From Thermomicrobiaceae bacterium (GTDB lineage Bacteria > Chloroflexota > Chloroflexia > Thermomicrobiales > Thermomicrobiaceae), in contig SLMJ01000394.1 in NCBI GenBank assembly GCA_007133615.1, forward strand, positions 1 through 38,830: a stretch of 38,830 nucleotides of DNA, given 5' to 3'. Within the stretch, counting starts at the first letter, position 1. The number at the start of each line of letters is the position of its first letter. Below are positions 9,919 to 18,154 of this stretch, piece by piece. Made by a program: the position numbers and the translations under genes. The notes beneath the pieces are model-generated. The model saw only the letters and a program-made list of their open reading frames with translations. It did not search any database and had not been told where the DNA came from.

Positions 9919-10674
9919 CTACTGGCTCATTTGCTCTCCGGTCATCTGTTCAACAACCGGCGGGCTGATCTCGATCCAGCCGTTCTTCACCGCGCAGAGC
10001 ACTGCCTGCACCCGATCATCAACCGAGAGCTTTCGAAGAACCGACGTCATGTGGTTCTTGACCGTCTGTTCGGTGATGTAAAGTGCGTCGGCGATCTCCT
10101 TATTGGAAAGTCCCTGGGCGACGCAGTCGAGCACTTCGATCTCACGAACCGAAAGTGGCAGTCGCTGGCGACCTGAAACCGGACGCTCGACCGGTTCACC
10201 TTCACCAGTCAGATGCCGGAACTCGGTCAGCACTCGCCGGGCCAGATCCGGTCGAGAAAGGACCGCGATGTTGATGATCTGCTCGCCCCGCGCGACCTGC
10301 TCCAGTGACTGGATCAGTTCAGTGCCTTCAACATCCTTTGTCAGAAACGCCGATGCACCGACACGAACCGCTTCAAAAAGTCGATCATCATCGATGTACA
10401 TGGAGAGAATGACAATGCGCATTGCTGGATGCTGCTTCTTGAGAATCCGGGCAATGTTCAGCCCGGTGACCCCGGGAAGCTGCACATCGATCATGGTAAT
10501 GTCGGGCTGGTGAATGTCTGCCTGCCGGATCGCTTCGTGACCATTGCTGGCTTCGGCGACGACGTTGAACGTTCCGCCCTCTTCGATCAGTCGGCAAAGT
10601 CCCTGTCTGAACAGTGGATGGTCGTCCACAATCAGAATGTTTCGACCCGGTTGCACGGCGTTTCGATTATCCAC
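9919..10674 (-). CDS. LuxR/NarL-family two-component response regulator
   Basis: REC domain ILIVDDHPLFRQGLCRLIEE, and C-terminal HTH LSVREIEVLDCVAQGLSNKEIADALYITEQTVKNHMTSVLRKL. A GTG start at 10674 is preceded by GGGGGAACA. Confidence 0.92.
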   Translation of the reverse strand: MDNRNAVQPGRNILIVDDHPLFRQGLCRLIEEGGTFNVVAEASNGHEAIRQADIHQPDITMIDVQLPGVTGLNIARILKKQHPAMRIVILSMYIDDDRLFEAVRVGASAFLTKDVEGTELIQSLEQVARGEQIINIAVLSRPDLARRVLTEFRHLTGEGEPVERPVSGRQRLPLSVREIEVLDCVAQGLSNKEIADALYITEQTVKNHMTSVLRKLSVDDRVQAVLCAVKNGWIEISPPVVEQMTGEQMSQ

Positions 10675-10912
10675 CTGTTCCCCCAAACCTCAAAGACACC
10701 TCAATGCGTAGACATTCGTCTCTGGTGGTGCCCATGAACGCGATACATCGGTACCGCCCTCAGGTTCGAATATACTCGCATCCCTCCGACACGGGTATGA
10801 GTATTACTGGTCGCTACAAGCGGGCGATAAGTACCAGTTTCACCCGGTACCCCCTTTTGCCCCTGGCAGTCGAACAGTGCACTGCGATTGACTCAACCCC
10901 TTATGACGACTC

Positions 10913-10941
10913 AGTATACAGGGTGTACGTACACTTTGCAA
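10913..10941 (-). promoter_or_regulatory. Predicted sigma70-type promoter reading left toward the response regulator
   Basis: Minus strand TTGCAA (10941-10936), 17-nt spacer, TATACT (10918-10913). The spacer contains the palindrome GTGTACGTACAC (10923-10934). Confidence 0.55.
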
Positions 10942-10991
10942 GTTATCCGAATGTTTCGCCCAACGGCTTGCGACGGAACTATACTCACCGG

Positions 10992-11531
10992 TCATTCAGG
11001 ATCAAGCTTCAGACCGCTGTACATCCCGATTCCGACCATCGTCTTGGCATCTCCGATCTCCCCTTCCCGGATAAGCTGAGGAACTCGCGATACTTCGACG
11101 GCTTCGACATCGATCTCCTCGTCGTCCTCAGTATCTGGTTCGCCCGCTATCAAACCTGTGGCGACGTAGACGACGAGTTCTTCGTTACACCAGCCTGGGC
11201 TCACATAGAACCGCAAAAGTTCCCGCAACCCGGATGCGCGATAGCCAGTCTCTTCGGCAAGTTCACGCGCTGCCGTCACCGCAGTATCTTCATCGGGTTC
11301 CACCGTTCCGGCTGGAAGTTCCAGCAACGACTTCCCAACTGCAGGGCGATGCTGGCGCACAAGCACGATGCGGCCGTCGTTCAGAACCGGCACGATCGCC
11401 ACTGCACCGGGGTGCTCGACAATCTCCCGCTCGCGCTGCCGACCCTCGTTCAACCGGATCGTATCGACGCGGACGTTGATCAGCTTTCCCTCGTAGCCGT
11501 AATTGCTCCAGACAACCTCGTGATCAGTCAA
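10992..11531 (-). CDS. NUDIX hydrolase (ADP-ribose pyrophosphatase-like)
   Basis: LLELPAGTVEPDEDTAVTAARELAEETGYRA is a NUDIX box (GX5EX7REUXEEXGU). A TTG start at 11531 is preceded by AAGGGGGAAGG; the track start at 11723 looks overextended. Confidence 0.9.
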   Translation of the reverse strand: MTDHEVVWSNYGYEGKLINVRVDTIRLNEGRQREREIVEHPGAVAIVPVLNDGRIVLVRQHRPAVGKSLLELPAGTVEPDEDTAVTAARELAEETGYRASGLRELLRFYVSPGWCNEELVVYVATGLIAGEPDTEDDEEIDVEAVEVSRVPQLIREGEIGDAKTMVGIGMYSGLKLDPE

Positions 11532-11689
11532 ACCTTCCCCCTTATTCTTCAAAGCGGACCGAATTCCGTCCCTGCAAACTGCTGGCCGGGAACCGATCAA
11601 TTCCCCCGGCAAGCTCCGGAAAAGCGGCAAACCGAAAACCCGAATAATGCTCAAAGATTGCGTAGTATCCGGCTCATCATGTAGACTCT

Positions 11690-11695
11690 TATAAT
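11690..11695 (+). promoter_or_regulatory. Candidate -10 element (TATAAT) for the cold-shock gene
   Basis: Consensus TATAAT about 65 nt upstream of the csp start; no convincing -35. Confidence 0.35.
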
Positions 11696-11758
11696 CACTG
11701 CACAGCGTAGTGTGTACTGCCATGTCGAAGTGACATGGGCTGAAAGGACGACTGCTCG

Positions 11759-11974
11759 ATGGCGACAGGTAAGATCGTAACGATTCGGGACGACAAAGGC
11801 TTTGGATTCATTTCGCCAGATAACGGCGACGGCAACGACCTTTTCTTCCACCGCTCGGCCGTAGTTGACGTTGACTTCGAAGAGCTTCGCGACGGCCAGC
11901 AGGTCAGCTTTGATGAAGAAGCCGACCCCCGCAATCCTTCCCGGCAGCGCGCCGTAAACGTGCGCCCGGAATAG
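11759..11974 (+). CDS. Cold-shock-domain protein
   Basis: MATGKIVTIRDDKGFGFISPDNGDGNDLFFHRSAVV carries RNP1/RNP2-like motifs (KGFGFI, DLFFHRS). Confidence 0.9.
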   Translation: MATGKIVTIRDDKGFGFISPDNGDGNDLFFHRSAVVDVDFEELRDGQQVSFDEEADPRNPSRQRAVNVRPE

Positions 11975-12071
11975 TTCGTACATTAGCCTGGTGTTCCCGG
12001 ACGTGACGCTTCCCGATACGGCTATCTGAGAGCTTCCACATCTGTAACAGAACCGACGGCAATATGAACTG

Positions 12072-12093
12072 CAACCCGCTTCTCAGCGGGTTG
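12072..12093. terminator. Intrinsic-terminator-like hairpin
   Basis: caacccgc / gcgggttg stem followed by ttcccgttt. Confidence 0.6.
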
Positions 12094-12137
12094 TTCCCGT
12101 TTAAGGGGCAAACAATCCCTCAGCGACGAAATCGACA

Positions 12138-13493
12138 TCAACAGTTCGGCGCTTCGTCCACATGGCCGCCGAACTTGGTCGTCCAGTAAACGCCGTAGTC
12201 ACTGCCCGGTACCTCAACACGCGCTATACCGATCACGTTGACACTGGGAGAGAGCATGTTCTGGTTGTGCCCGGACGACGTTCGCCAGACTTCGAACACG
12301 GCCGCGGCGTCCGAATAACCAGCCGCGATGTTCTCCGCCCAGTAGGTGTCGTAGTCATAACCGGCAGAGGACATCCGATCTCGAGGCGTCTCTCCCTCCG
12401 GTGAGTTGTGGGCAAGGTAACCACGCGTTCCCATGTCCTCGCTATGTTCATGCGAGGCGACGTTCAGCGCGGCCGAATTTGCTAGTGGCTCGAGTCCATT
12501 CTCCTGTCGGTACTGGTTGAGCAGGATCAGGAAACCGGATGCATGCGCATCCAGGCACGCTTCAGGATCTCCAGAGTCCAGTGGAAGAGGCTCGCCGTGA
12601 TCGTTTCCCAGCTCGCCGTAAACCCAGTGATAGTAATGCAGGCCCACATTCCCCGCTTCGACCCGCCAGCCATCGGGGTTTTCCGGAGTATAGGTCAGGA
12701 CTCTTCGCTGGAAGACCTGTATCAGTACCTCTTTCGATTCCTCGTCAACCTGCACCGTGCTCCAGAATGCATCAGTCAACGGTAAGCCGGTGGCGTAAAA
12801 CGGATTGCGGAACAGCTCTCCATCGATGAACATCCCGTTCGTGAAAATCGGCCCGGAGCTATTCATGTAATCCCAGAACACCGACGCTACGTTGTGACCA
12901 GTTTCCGGAACATATCGCGCATCGGTGACTCCATGGCCAGCGAGCTTCTCATTGCTAGAAATGTTTGCGAACCGATCGATCGTTTGAACGATCACCGTTC
13001 CTTCGGGGCGAGCCGGGTGATCGCGCAGTTCGTTGAATGTGGCATAGGTAGGCGCTGACTTGTCCGCTGTATCGCCGGCGACAGGAATCCCGGCAGGCTC
13101 ATGAAGCTGGAACTGGTTGTCTCCGACCTGCACTCGACCCGTCATCAGATCGCGCGCCAGCAGACCGTTCGTAACATACCAGGGACTACCCGGGTCGCCA
13201 TGCGGATCATTGATCTCCATGCGGGTTTTGTCGAAATACTGAACCATCCGTTCGCCACCCGGCGAATCGGCGTAGGGTTCAACAATCGCTCCCGTATTCG
13301 CAGCGGGACCCCACATCCAGGTCCGGTCAACCCGGTCCTCACTGACCGGAAGATCCGTTCTGGCCCAGGTATCGGCAAAATGCTCGTTGGCGGGCTGCTC
13401 AGAATCCGCACTTCCCAACGTCACGGCGAACAGTGGGACCAGAGCGATCACGAAAATGAGCAGTGTATGTGCGCGAGCCGAGCGGGAGATCAC
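12138..13493 (-). CDS. Secreted CAP (SCP/PR1-like) domain protein with a large N-terminal extracellular region
   Basis: N-terminal hydrophobic signal (AHTLLIFVIALVPLFAVTLG). C-terminal CAP domain LNQYRQENGLEPLANSAALNVASHEHSEDMGTRGYLAHNSPEGETPRDRMSSAGYDYDTYWAENIAAG. A GTG start at 13493 is preceded by GGAGGGG. Confidence 0.87.
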   Translation of the reverse strand: MISRSARAHTLLIFVIALVPLFAVTLGSADSEQPANEHFADTWARTDLPVSEDRVDRTWMWGPAANTGAIVEPYADSPGGERMVQYFDKTRMEINDPHGDPGSPWYVTNGLLARDLMTGRVQVGDNQFQLHEPAGIPVAGDTADKSAPTYATFNELRDHPARPEGTVIVQTIDRFANISSNEKLAGHGVTDARYVPETGHNVASVFWDYMNSSGPIFTNGMFIDGELFRNPFYATGLPLTDAFWSTVQVDEESKEVLIQVFQRRVLTYTPENPDGWRVEAGNVGLHYYHWVYGELGNDHGEPLPLDSGDPEACLDAHASGFLILLNQYRQENGLEPLANSAALNVASHEHSEDMGTRGYLAHNSPEGETPRDRMSSAGYDYDTYWAENIAAGYSDAAAVFEVWRTSSGHNQNMLSPSVNVIGIARVEVPGSDYGVYWTTKFGGHVDEAPNC

Positions 13494-13633
13494 AGATATA
13501 CCCCTCCGGTCTCTCAAACGTGTCCGTTCAGAAAGCGAAACGCCAGTGACTGTGACGTCAACGGTCGGCAGCTGCGAGAATAATCGCAGCAAAGCCTGAA
13601 CATTACGTTAAAATCAGCGAATTCTGACACGAG

Positions 13634-13659
13634 AACCCCGCAGCTGGCGCTGCGGGGTT
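13634..13659 (-). terminator. Hairpin downstream of the ABC ATPase
   Basis: 11-bp perfect stem aaccccgcagc / gctgcggggtt, loop tggc; follows the minus-strand ORF ending at 13760. Confidence 0.6.
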
Positions 13660-13759
13660 GAGAGGTATCTGTCATCATGCAGCGGTGACTGAGATTCCGA
13701 ACAAGTTCGCTCGTTCTGATCGAGCCGAGTCACAACGACTTTTGAAGAAGGAAATGGCT

Positions 13760-15007
13760 TCAGTTCGCTGCTACTCCAGGAGCGGCAGTGTCCACATCTT
13801 CATCAACGTCGTGCATAAGCGTCTGCAGCAATTTGTTCTTCGTTATCTGGCCAACCAGTGCTCCGGAACTATCAACGACCGCAACGGGAAATCTCGTTCC
13901 GACCACCAGCGGAAACACGTCAAACAGAGGAGCGTCCGGGCTGGTGCTGACCGCGGGTTCCACCTTTTCGATCCAATGGGTTCCGTCCGATGCACCGCTC
14001 GCCGATTCCTTCAGCGCTTGCAGCCAGATGCGACCGACTAATCGCTGACTTTCATCGACCACGAAGCTTCCGCGCTCACGCTCGTCGATAACCCGTTGAA
14101 TCGTTGGCTGCAAGCTGGTCAGGTCTGGTTGGATCGTTATCACGTCCGTATCCATGATGTACCTGGCGGTCAGGACCTTGGCGGGCGAAGCGCCTTCGAC
14201 GAAACTCTCGATGTACTCGTCTGCGGGGTTCGTTACCAGTTCATTCGGTGTCGCCACCTGAACGATCTCGCCATCACGAACGATTGCGATACGATCTCCA
14301 AGCGTGAGCGCCTCATCGAGGTCATGCGTCACCATGATCGTCGTGTGTCCGATTTCTTCCTGCAACCGAGCGAATTCTCGCTGCATACGGCTACGAATGA
14401 GCGGATCAAGTCCTGAGAAAGGCTCATCCATCAGCAAGAGTTGGGGATCGCACGAGAGTGCACGAGCAACTCCGACGCGCTGTTGCATACCCCCGCTCAA
14501 TGAACTTGGATAATGATCCTCCCAGCCTTCAAGACCCACCTGAGCAATGACTTCGAGAGCACGCTCCCGTCGCTCTTGCGGCGGAACGCCGCGGACTTCC
14601 AGGCCAAACTCAACGTTCGCCATCACGGTCCTGTGTGGTAGAAGCCCATATCGCTGGAAGACCATTGCCGTCTCGCGCGACCGGAGCAGGCGTACCTCCT
14701 CCCTGCTAAGCTTCATGATGTCCCGGCCATTGATCCAGATTTCACCAGTTGCCGGTTCAATGAGCCGAATAATGGCGCGTAGCAGCGTCGACTTTCCGCA
14801 ACCCGATAGCCCCATGATTATGAAGAATTCCCCGCGATGGACGACAAACGACGCGTCACGAACAGCAACAAACGCCCCGGTTTGACGTTGAATCTCATCC
14901 CGCGGCACGCCTTGCTCAATCATTTCCAGCGCAAGCTGTTGTTTACGACCACCACCGAATATCTGAGAAACATTCCGAACATCGAGCAAGATATCCTGAC
15001 TGTTCAT
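13760..15007 (-). CDS. Glycine betaine/proline-type ABC transporter ATP-binding protein (ProV/OpuAA-like) with C-terminal CBS region
   Basis: Walker A GLSGCGKSTLLR, signature LSGGMQQRVGVARAL, Walker B LLLMDEPFSGLDP. The N-terminal GAFVAVRDASFVVHRGEFFIIMGLSG and the CBS-type tail are typical of ProV/OpuAA. Confidence 0.9.
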   Translation of the reverse strand: MNSQDILLDVRNVSQIFGGGRKQQLALEMIEQGVPRDEIQRQTGAFVAVRDASFVVHRGEFFIIMGLSGCGKSTLLRAIIRLIEPATGEIWINGRDIMKLSREEVRLLRSRETAMVFQRYGLLPHRTVMANVEFGLEVRGVPPQERRERALEVIAQVGLEGWEDHYPSSLSGGMQQRVGVARALSCDPQLLLMDEPFSGLDPLIRSRMQREFARLQEEIGHTTIMVTHDLDEALTLGDRIAIVRDGEIVQVATPNELVTNPADEYIESFVEGASPAKVLTARYIMDTDVITIQPDLTSLQPTIQRVIDERERGSFVVDESQRLVGRIWLQALKESASGASDGTHWIEKVEPAVSTSPDAPLFDVFPLVVGTRFPVAVVDSSGALVGQITKNKLLQTLMHDVDEDVDTAAPGVAAN

Positions 15008-15281
15008 GATCTGGCCCCCTGATCGTCCCCGAAATCACATGAATTGTATGCAACTGTTGCTTCTGGTAATGAAGTAGTCAGCAATATACGTCCATGCTTA
15101 CAGTACACGCATTCCTGTGACACAGGGGACAGTTCAGCCCAACCTGGCATACCAAACTTGTGTCAATTGCTATGACCGAAATCGTGTGCTAGCGGAATGC
15201 ACCCCGGCGCAGAAACTACACCCTGTCCTGGACGGGCATAGCCTGAGGGGTCCGGAACACTGCATTCAGATGTATCGGGGG

Positions 15282-15352
15282 AGGCGCCGGGCGGATTCGA
15301 ACCGCCGATCAGAGTTTTGCAGACTCCTGCCTTACCACTTGGCTACGGCGCC
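15282..15352 (-). tRNA. tRNA-Cys (GCA)
   Basis: Minus strand GGCGCCG...CTGCAAA...GGTTCGAATCC...CGGCGCC. The 7-bp acceptor stem pairs perfectly, the anticodon is GCA, and CCA is not encoded. Confidence 0.93.
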
Positions 15353-15445
15353 CTGAAACGGTGTTTGCATCGATAAAAGATGCCATTCGGCCCGTTTCTG
15401 ACCAACGAAAAGTATAGCACAGCATTCGGTCCGGACTCACGACCA

Positions 15446-17128
15446 CTACACCATGGACATGAACCCCTGGTCCGTCACTCGCGCTTCCGGAATGACCGAG
15501 AGTGCCATGAACGAAAGAAGCCCGAACGGCGATGGAACGGTGCTGCCAAACTCTCGGGCGAGTTCCTCGATGGCCTCGTATTCCCGCGTAACGACGTTCA
15601 GCGGTTGATCCGAAAGAATCCCGGCAACAGGCAATGCCAGTCGACCTTTGACTTCGCCATTATCGACCGCTGCGAGGCCCCCCTGCATCTCGACCACCGC
15701 ATTGATCGCCGCCAGCATGTCCGTATCGTTCGTCCCGAGGCATACGATGTTATGGGCGTCATGGGCGATCGATGTTGCGATTGCGCCGCGGTTCATTCCG
15801 AATCCGCGGATCAGCCCCACACCGACGTTCCCTGTCGCGTTATGTCGTTCGACGGTCGCAATCTTCAGAAGGTCTCGCTCGATATCGGCAACGACCACGC
15901 CGTCGGCGATCTTCGGTTCGACATCGATCTTACGCGTTACGATCTGCCCGGGAATCGCCTCGACTGCGGCCATCGTCGATGCAGCCGACAACTGCAACGA
16001 CGTTTCAGTCACGGGCTGGATTCTGACGCTATTCAACAGGGTTTCCGGCACGCTGGCTGTGGTCTCGAAACGTGGCTGTCCGTTTTCAGCAACGAGTTCC
16101 CCCTGGTGCAGCACCCGGGCGGGGCGAATGTCATCCAGTGAATCGAACATCACGATGTTGGCGAAGTAGCCCGGTGCAATCATGCCGTGGCCGGTTAGCC
16201 GCCAGTAGTCCGCTGTGTGGAGCGTTGCCATGCGAATGGCCCGAATCGGATCGAGGCCATTCGCAACCGCCTTGCGGATGACGGCATCGATGTGACCGTC
16301 GTGCATGAGTGTCGCGCAATCCCGGTCGTCACTGGCAAAACAGCAGCGCGGGTAGGTGTTGTCATCGACCAGCGGCAGCAGATCAACCAGGTTGTGTTCG
16401 GTTGACCCCTCTCGAATCATGATCATGAGTCCGCGTCGGAGCTTCTCCCGCGCTTCTTCGAGTTCAGTGGACTCGTGATCGGATGTCATCCCGGATCCGG
16501 CGTAGGCGTTGATCGCCTTGCCGCGCACTCCGGGAGCGTGCCCATCCCGGCGGGGAGCCTGGAGCGAGAGTCGCTCGAAGATCGATTCGTCACCGTCGAG
16601 CACGCCCGGGAAATTCATCATCTCGCCAAGCCCAACAACCCGGGGCAGCCCAAGGCCTTCGGCGATCGCCTCGGTCGTCATCTCGGCGCCGGCAGTCTCA
16701 AACGGGCTGGCGGGAACGCAGGACGGAATAGTGAAGAAGAGCGAAACCGGCAGATTCTCTGAAGCCGCCATCAGCGCCTTGATGCCATCAAGTCCGGCAA
16801 CATTCGCAATCTCGTGCGGATCGGTGACTACTGCGCCTGTCCCGCATGGCACCACCGCTTTCGCGAACTGATCCATCCAGAGCAATGAGCTCTCAACGTG
16901 GACGTGGCCATCAATGAAAGACGGGGCCAGGTAGGCACCACCGGCGTCGATTTCGGCGGCGGCTTCCGAGTAATCGCCAACCCCTGCTATCTTGCCGTCT
17001 ACGATCAATACGTCAGCATCTTCGACTTCATTCGAGGCAACGTTGATGACACGACCGTTGCGGATGATGAGGTCACCCGGCGCCTCACCCTTTGCTGCGG
17101 CGAGAAACCGTCTCCACTGCTCAACCAC
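15446..17128 (-). CDS. ade: Adenine deaminase
   Basis: DLIIRNGRVINVASNEVEDADVLIVDGKIAGVG, APSFIDGHVHVESSLLW, GTGAVVTDPHEIANVAG, CFASDDRDCATLMHDGHID. Confidence 0.92.
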   Translation of the reverse strand: MVEQWRRFLAAAKGEAPGDLIIRNGRVINVASNEVEDADVLIVDGKIAGVGDYSEAAAEIDAGGAYLAPSFIDGHVHVESSLLWMDQFAKAVVPCGTGAVVTDPHEIANVAGLDGIKALMAASENLPVSLFFTIPSCVPASPFETAGAEMTTEAIAEGLGLPRVVGLGEMMNFPGVLDGDESIFERLSLQAPRRDGHAPGVRGKAINAYAGSGMTSDHESTELEEAREKLRRGLMIMIREGSTEHNLVDLLPLVDDNTYPRCCFASDDRDCATLMHDGHIDAVIRKAVANGLDPIRAIRMATLHTADYWRLTGHGMIAPGYFANIVMFDSLDDIRPARVLHQGELVAENGQPRFETTASVPETLLNSVRIQPVTETSLQLSAASTMAAVEAIPGQIVTRKIDVEPKIADGVVVADIERDLLKIATVERHNATGNVGVGLIRGFGMNRGAIATSIAHDAHNIVCLGTNDTDMLAAINAVVEMQGGLAAVDNGEVKGRLALPVAGILSDQPLNVVTREYEAIEELAREFGSTVPSPFGLLSFMALSVIPEARVTDQGFMSMV

Positions 17129-17162
17129 GGCGGACTCCCAGCTTGATCAACATATTGACGGG

Positions 17163-17639
17163 CTAATCAACTAATCGACGTTCGACTTCGGCCAACAGCT
17201 GATTCAACATCTCCAGCTGCTGATTGGCGACCTGCGGAATCTGCTGGATCTGTTCGAACGGCACATGTGTCGAGACTCTCGCTCCGACGCCATGCTCCTG
17301 CTCATCCCACCAGATCTCCTCATCGTCGGCAACAAGCCCCCGGGCTATGGCGGGAAGGACAATCCTGGCCCTGCGCTCAAGCGCGTGAAACCGGCGCTCG
17401 TTTTCCTCCTCCCAGAAGAGTCCGGGGGATGTGTCCCACGCCTCAACGATGTAGATGCCGCCGCCAAGACGAACGTCAAGATGTCCGTCTTCGGTGTCGA
17501 TCGACACGGTCCATCGGTTCTGCTCGTCGATGTGAGGGTACGCATAGTAACCGGCCTGGGTGAGCGTCTCCACGACGCGCTCCAGCATGAGCTTTGGGGA
17601 CGTCTGGTCGAATGCCGGTCCGGACCCGTTGGTGCTCAT
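17163..17639 (-). CDS. Conserved hypothetical protein (possibly YbjN/type III chaperone-like fold)
   Basis: Start codon overlaps the stop of the upstream MerR gene (ATGA). Fold guess comes from VETLTQAGYYAYPHIDEQNRWTVSIDTEDGHLDVRLGGGIYIVE only. Confidence 0.6.
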   Translation of the reverse strand: MSTNGSGPAFDQTSPKLMLERVVETLTQAGYYAYPHIDEQNRWTVSIDTEDGHLDVRLGGGIYIVEAWDTSPGLFWEEENERRFHALERRARIVLPAIARGLVADDEEIWWDEQEHGVGARVSTHVPFEQIQQIPQVANQQLEMLNQLLAEVERRLVD

Positions 17640-18094
17640 TCGCCGCGTCCTGACCAGTTCTCGGGTGGAATCTCGCCGTTTTCGAGCACATGTCGAACGG
17701 CGCCAACCATTACCTGCACCGTTGCGAGCGTTTGATCATCGAGGTCGCCTCGAGCATGAATCTCAACCCCGGGAACGACTTCCCATCGCTGCCAGTCCTC
17801 GCTTCGTGGATCAGGGCGAGATGCGATGGCTGCGATATCTTCGGCATCGCCCAGACGATCCCGGATCTCATCCAGACCGAGGTTGACGTTACGCAGGGCA
17901 ATGATCTCCTGCAACCGCTCCATGTGATCCCGGGTGTAGTGGGAGGCACGACCACGCCCGACCGGCTTGGGCAGAAGCCCTTCAGCCACGTAATACCTGA
18001 TCCGGCGCACTGGAACGCCCGTACGCTCGGCCAACTGGCTGATTGTCATGGCGTCCGGATCATTGCCGTTCGACCTCTTGAGCGAGAGATCCAC
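17636..18094 (-). CDS. MerR-family transcriptional regulator
   Basis: MTISQLAERTGVPVRRIRYYVAEGLLPKPVGRGRASHYTRDHMERLQEI. Confidence 0.9.
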   Translation of the reverse strand: MDLSLKRSNGNDPDAMTISQLAERTGVPVRRIRYYVAEGLLPKPVGRGRASHYTRDHMERLQEIIALRNVNLGLDEIRDRLGDAEDIAAIASRPDPRSEDWQRWEVVPGVEIHARGDLDDQTLATVQVMVGAVRHVLENGEIPPENWSGRGE

Positions 18095-18154
18095 GCAGGC
18101 CCTTCCCGTTTCTCAGCATCGTACCCGAATCAGTCGCAGACCGGCCCGCAATCA

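Noticed and set aside
10614-11684. 356-aa plus-strand ORF
   Set aside because: Runs antisense to the response regulator start and the NUDIX gene, has no recognisable domain, and its composition fits a high-GC shadow ORF.
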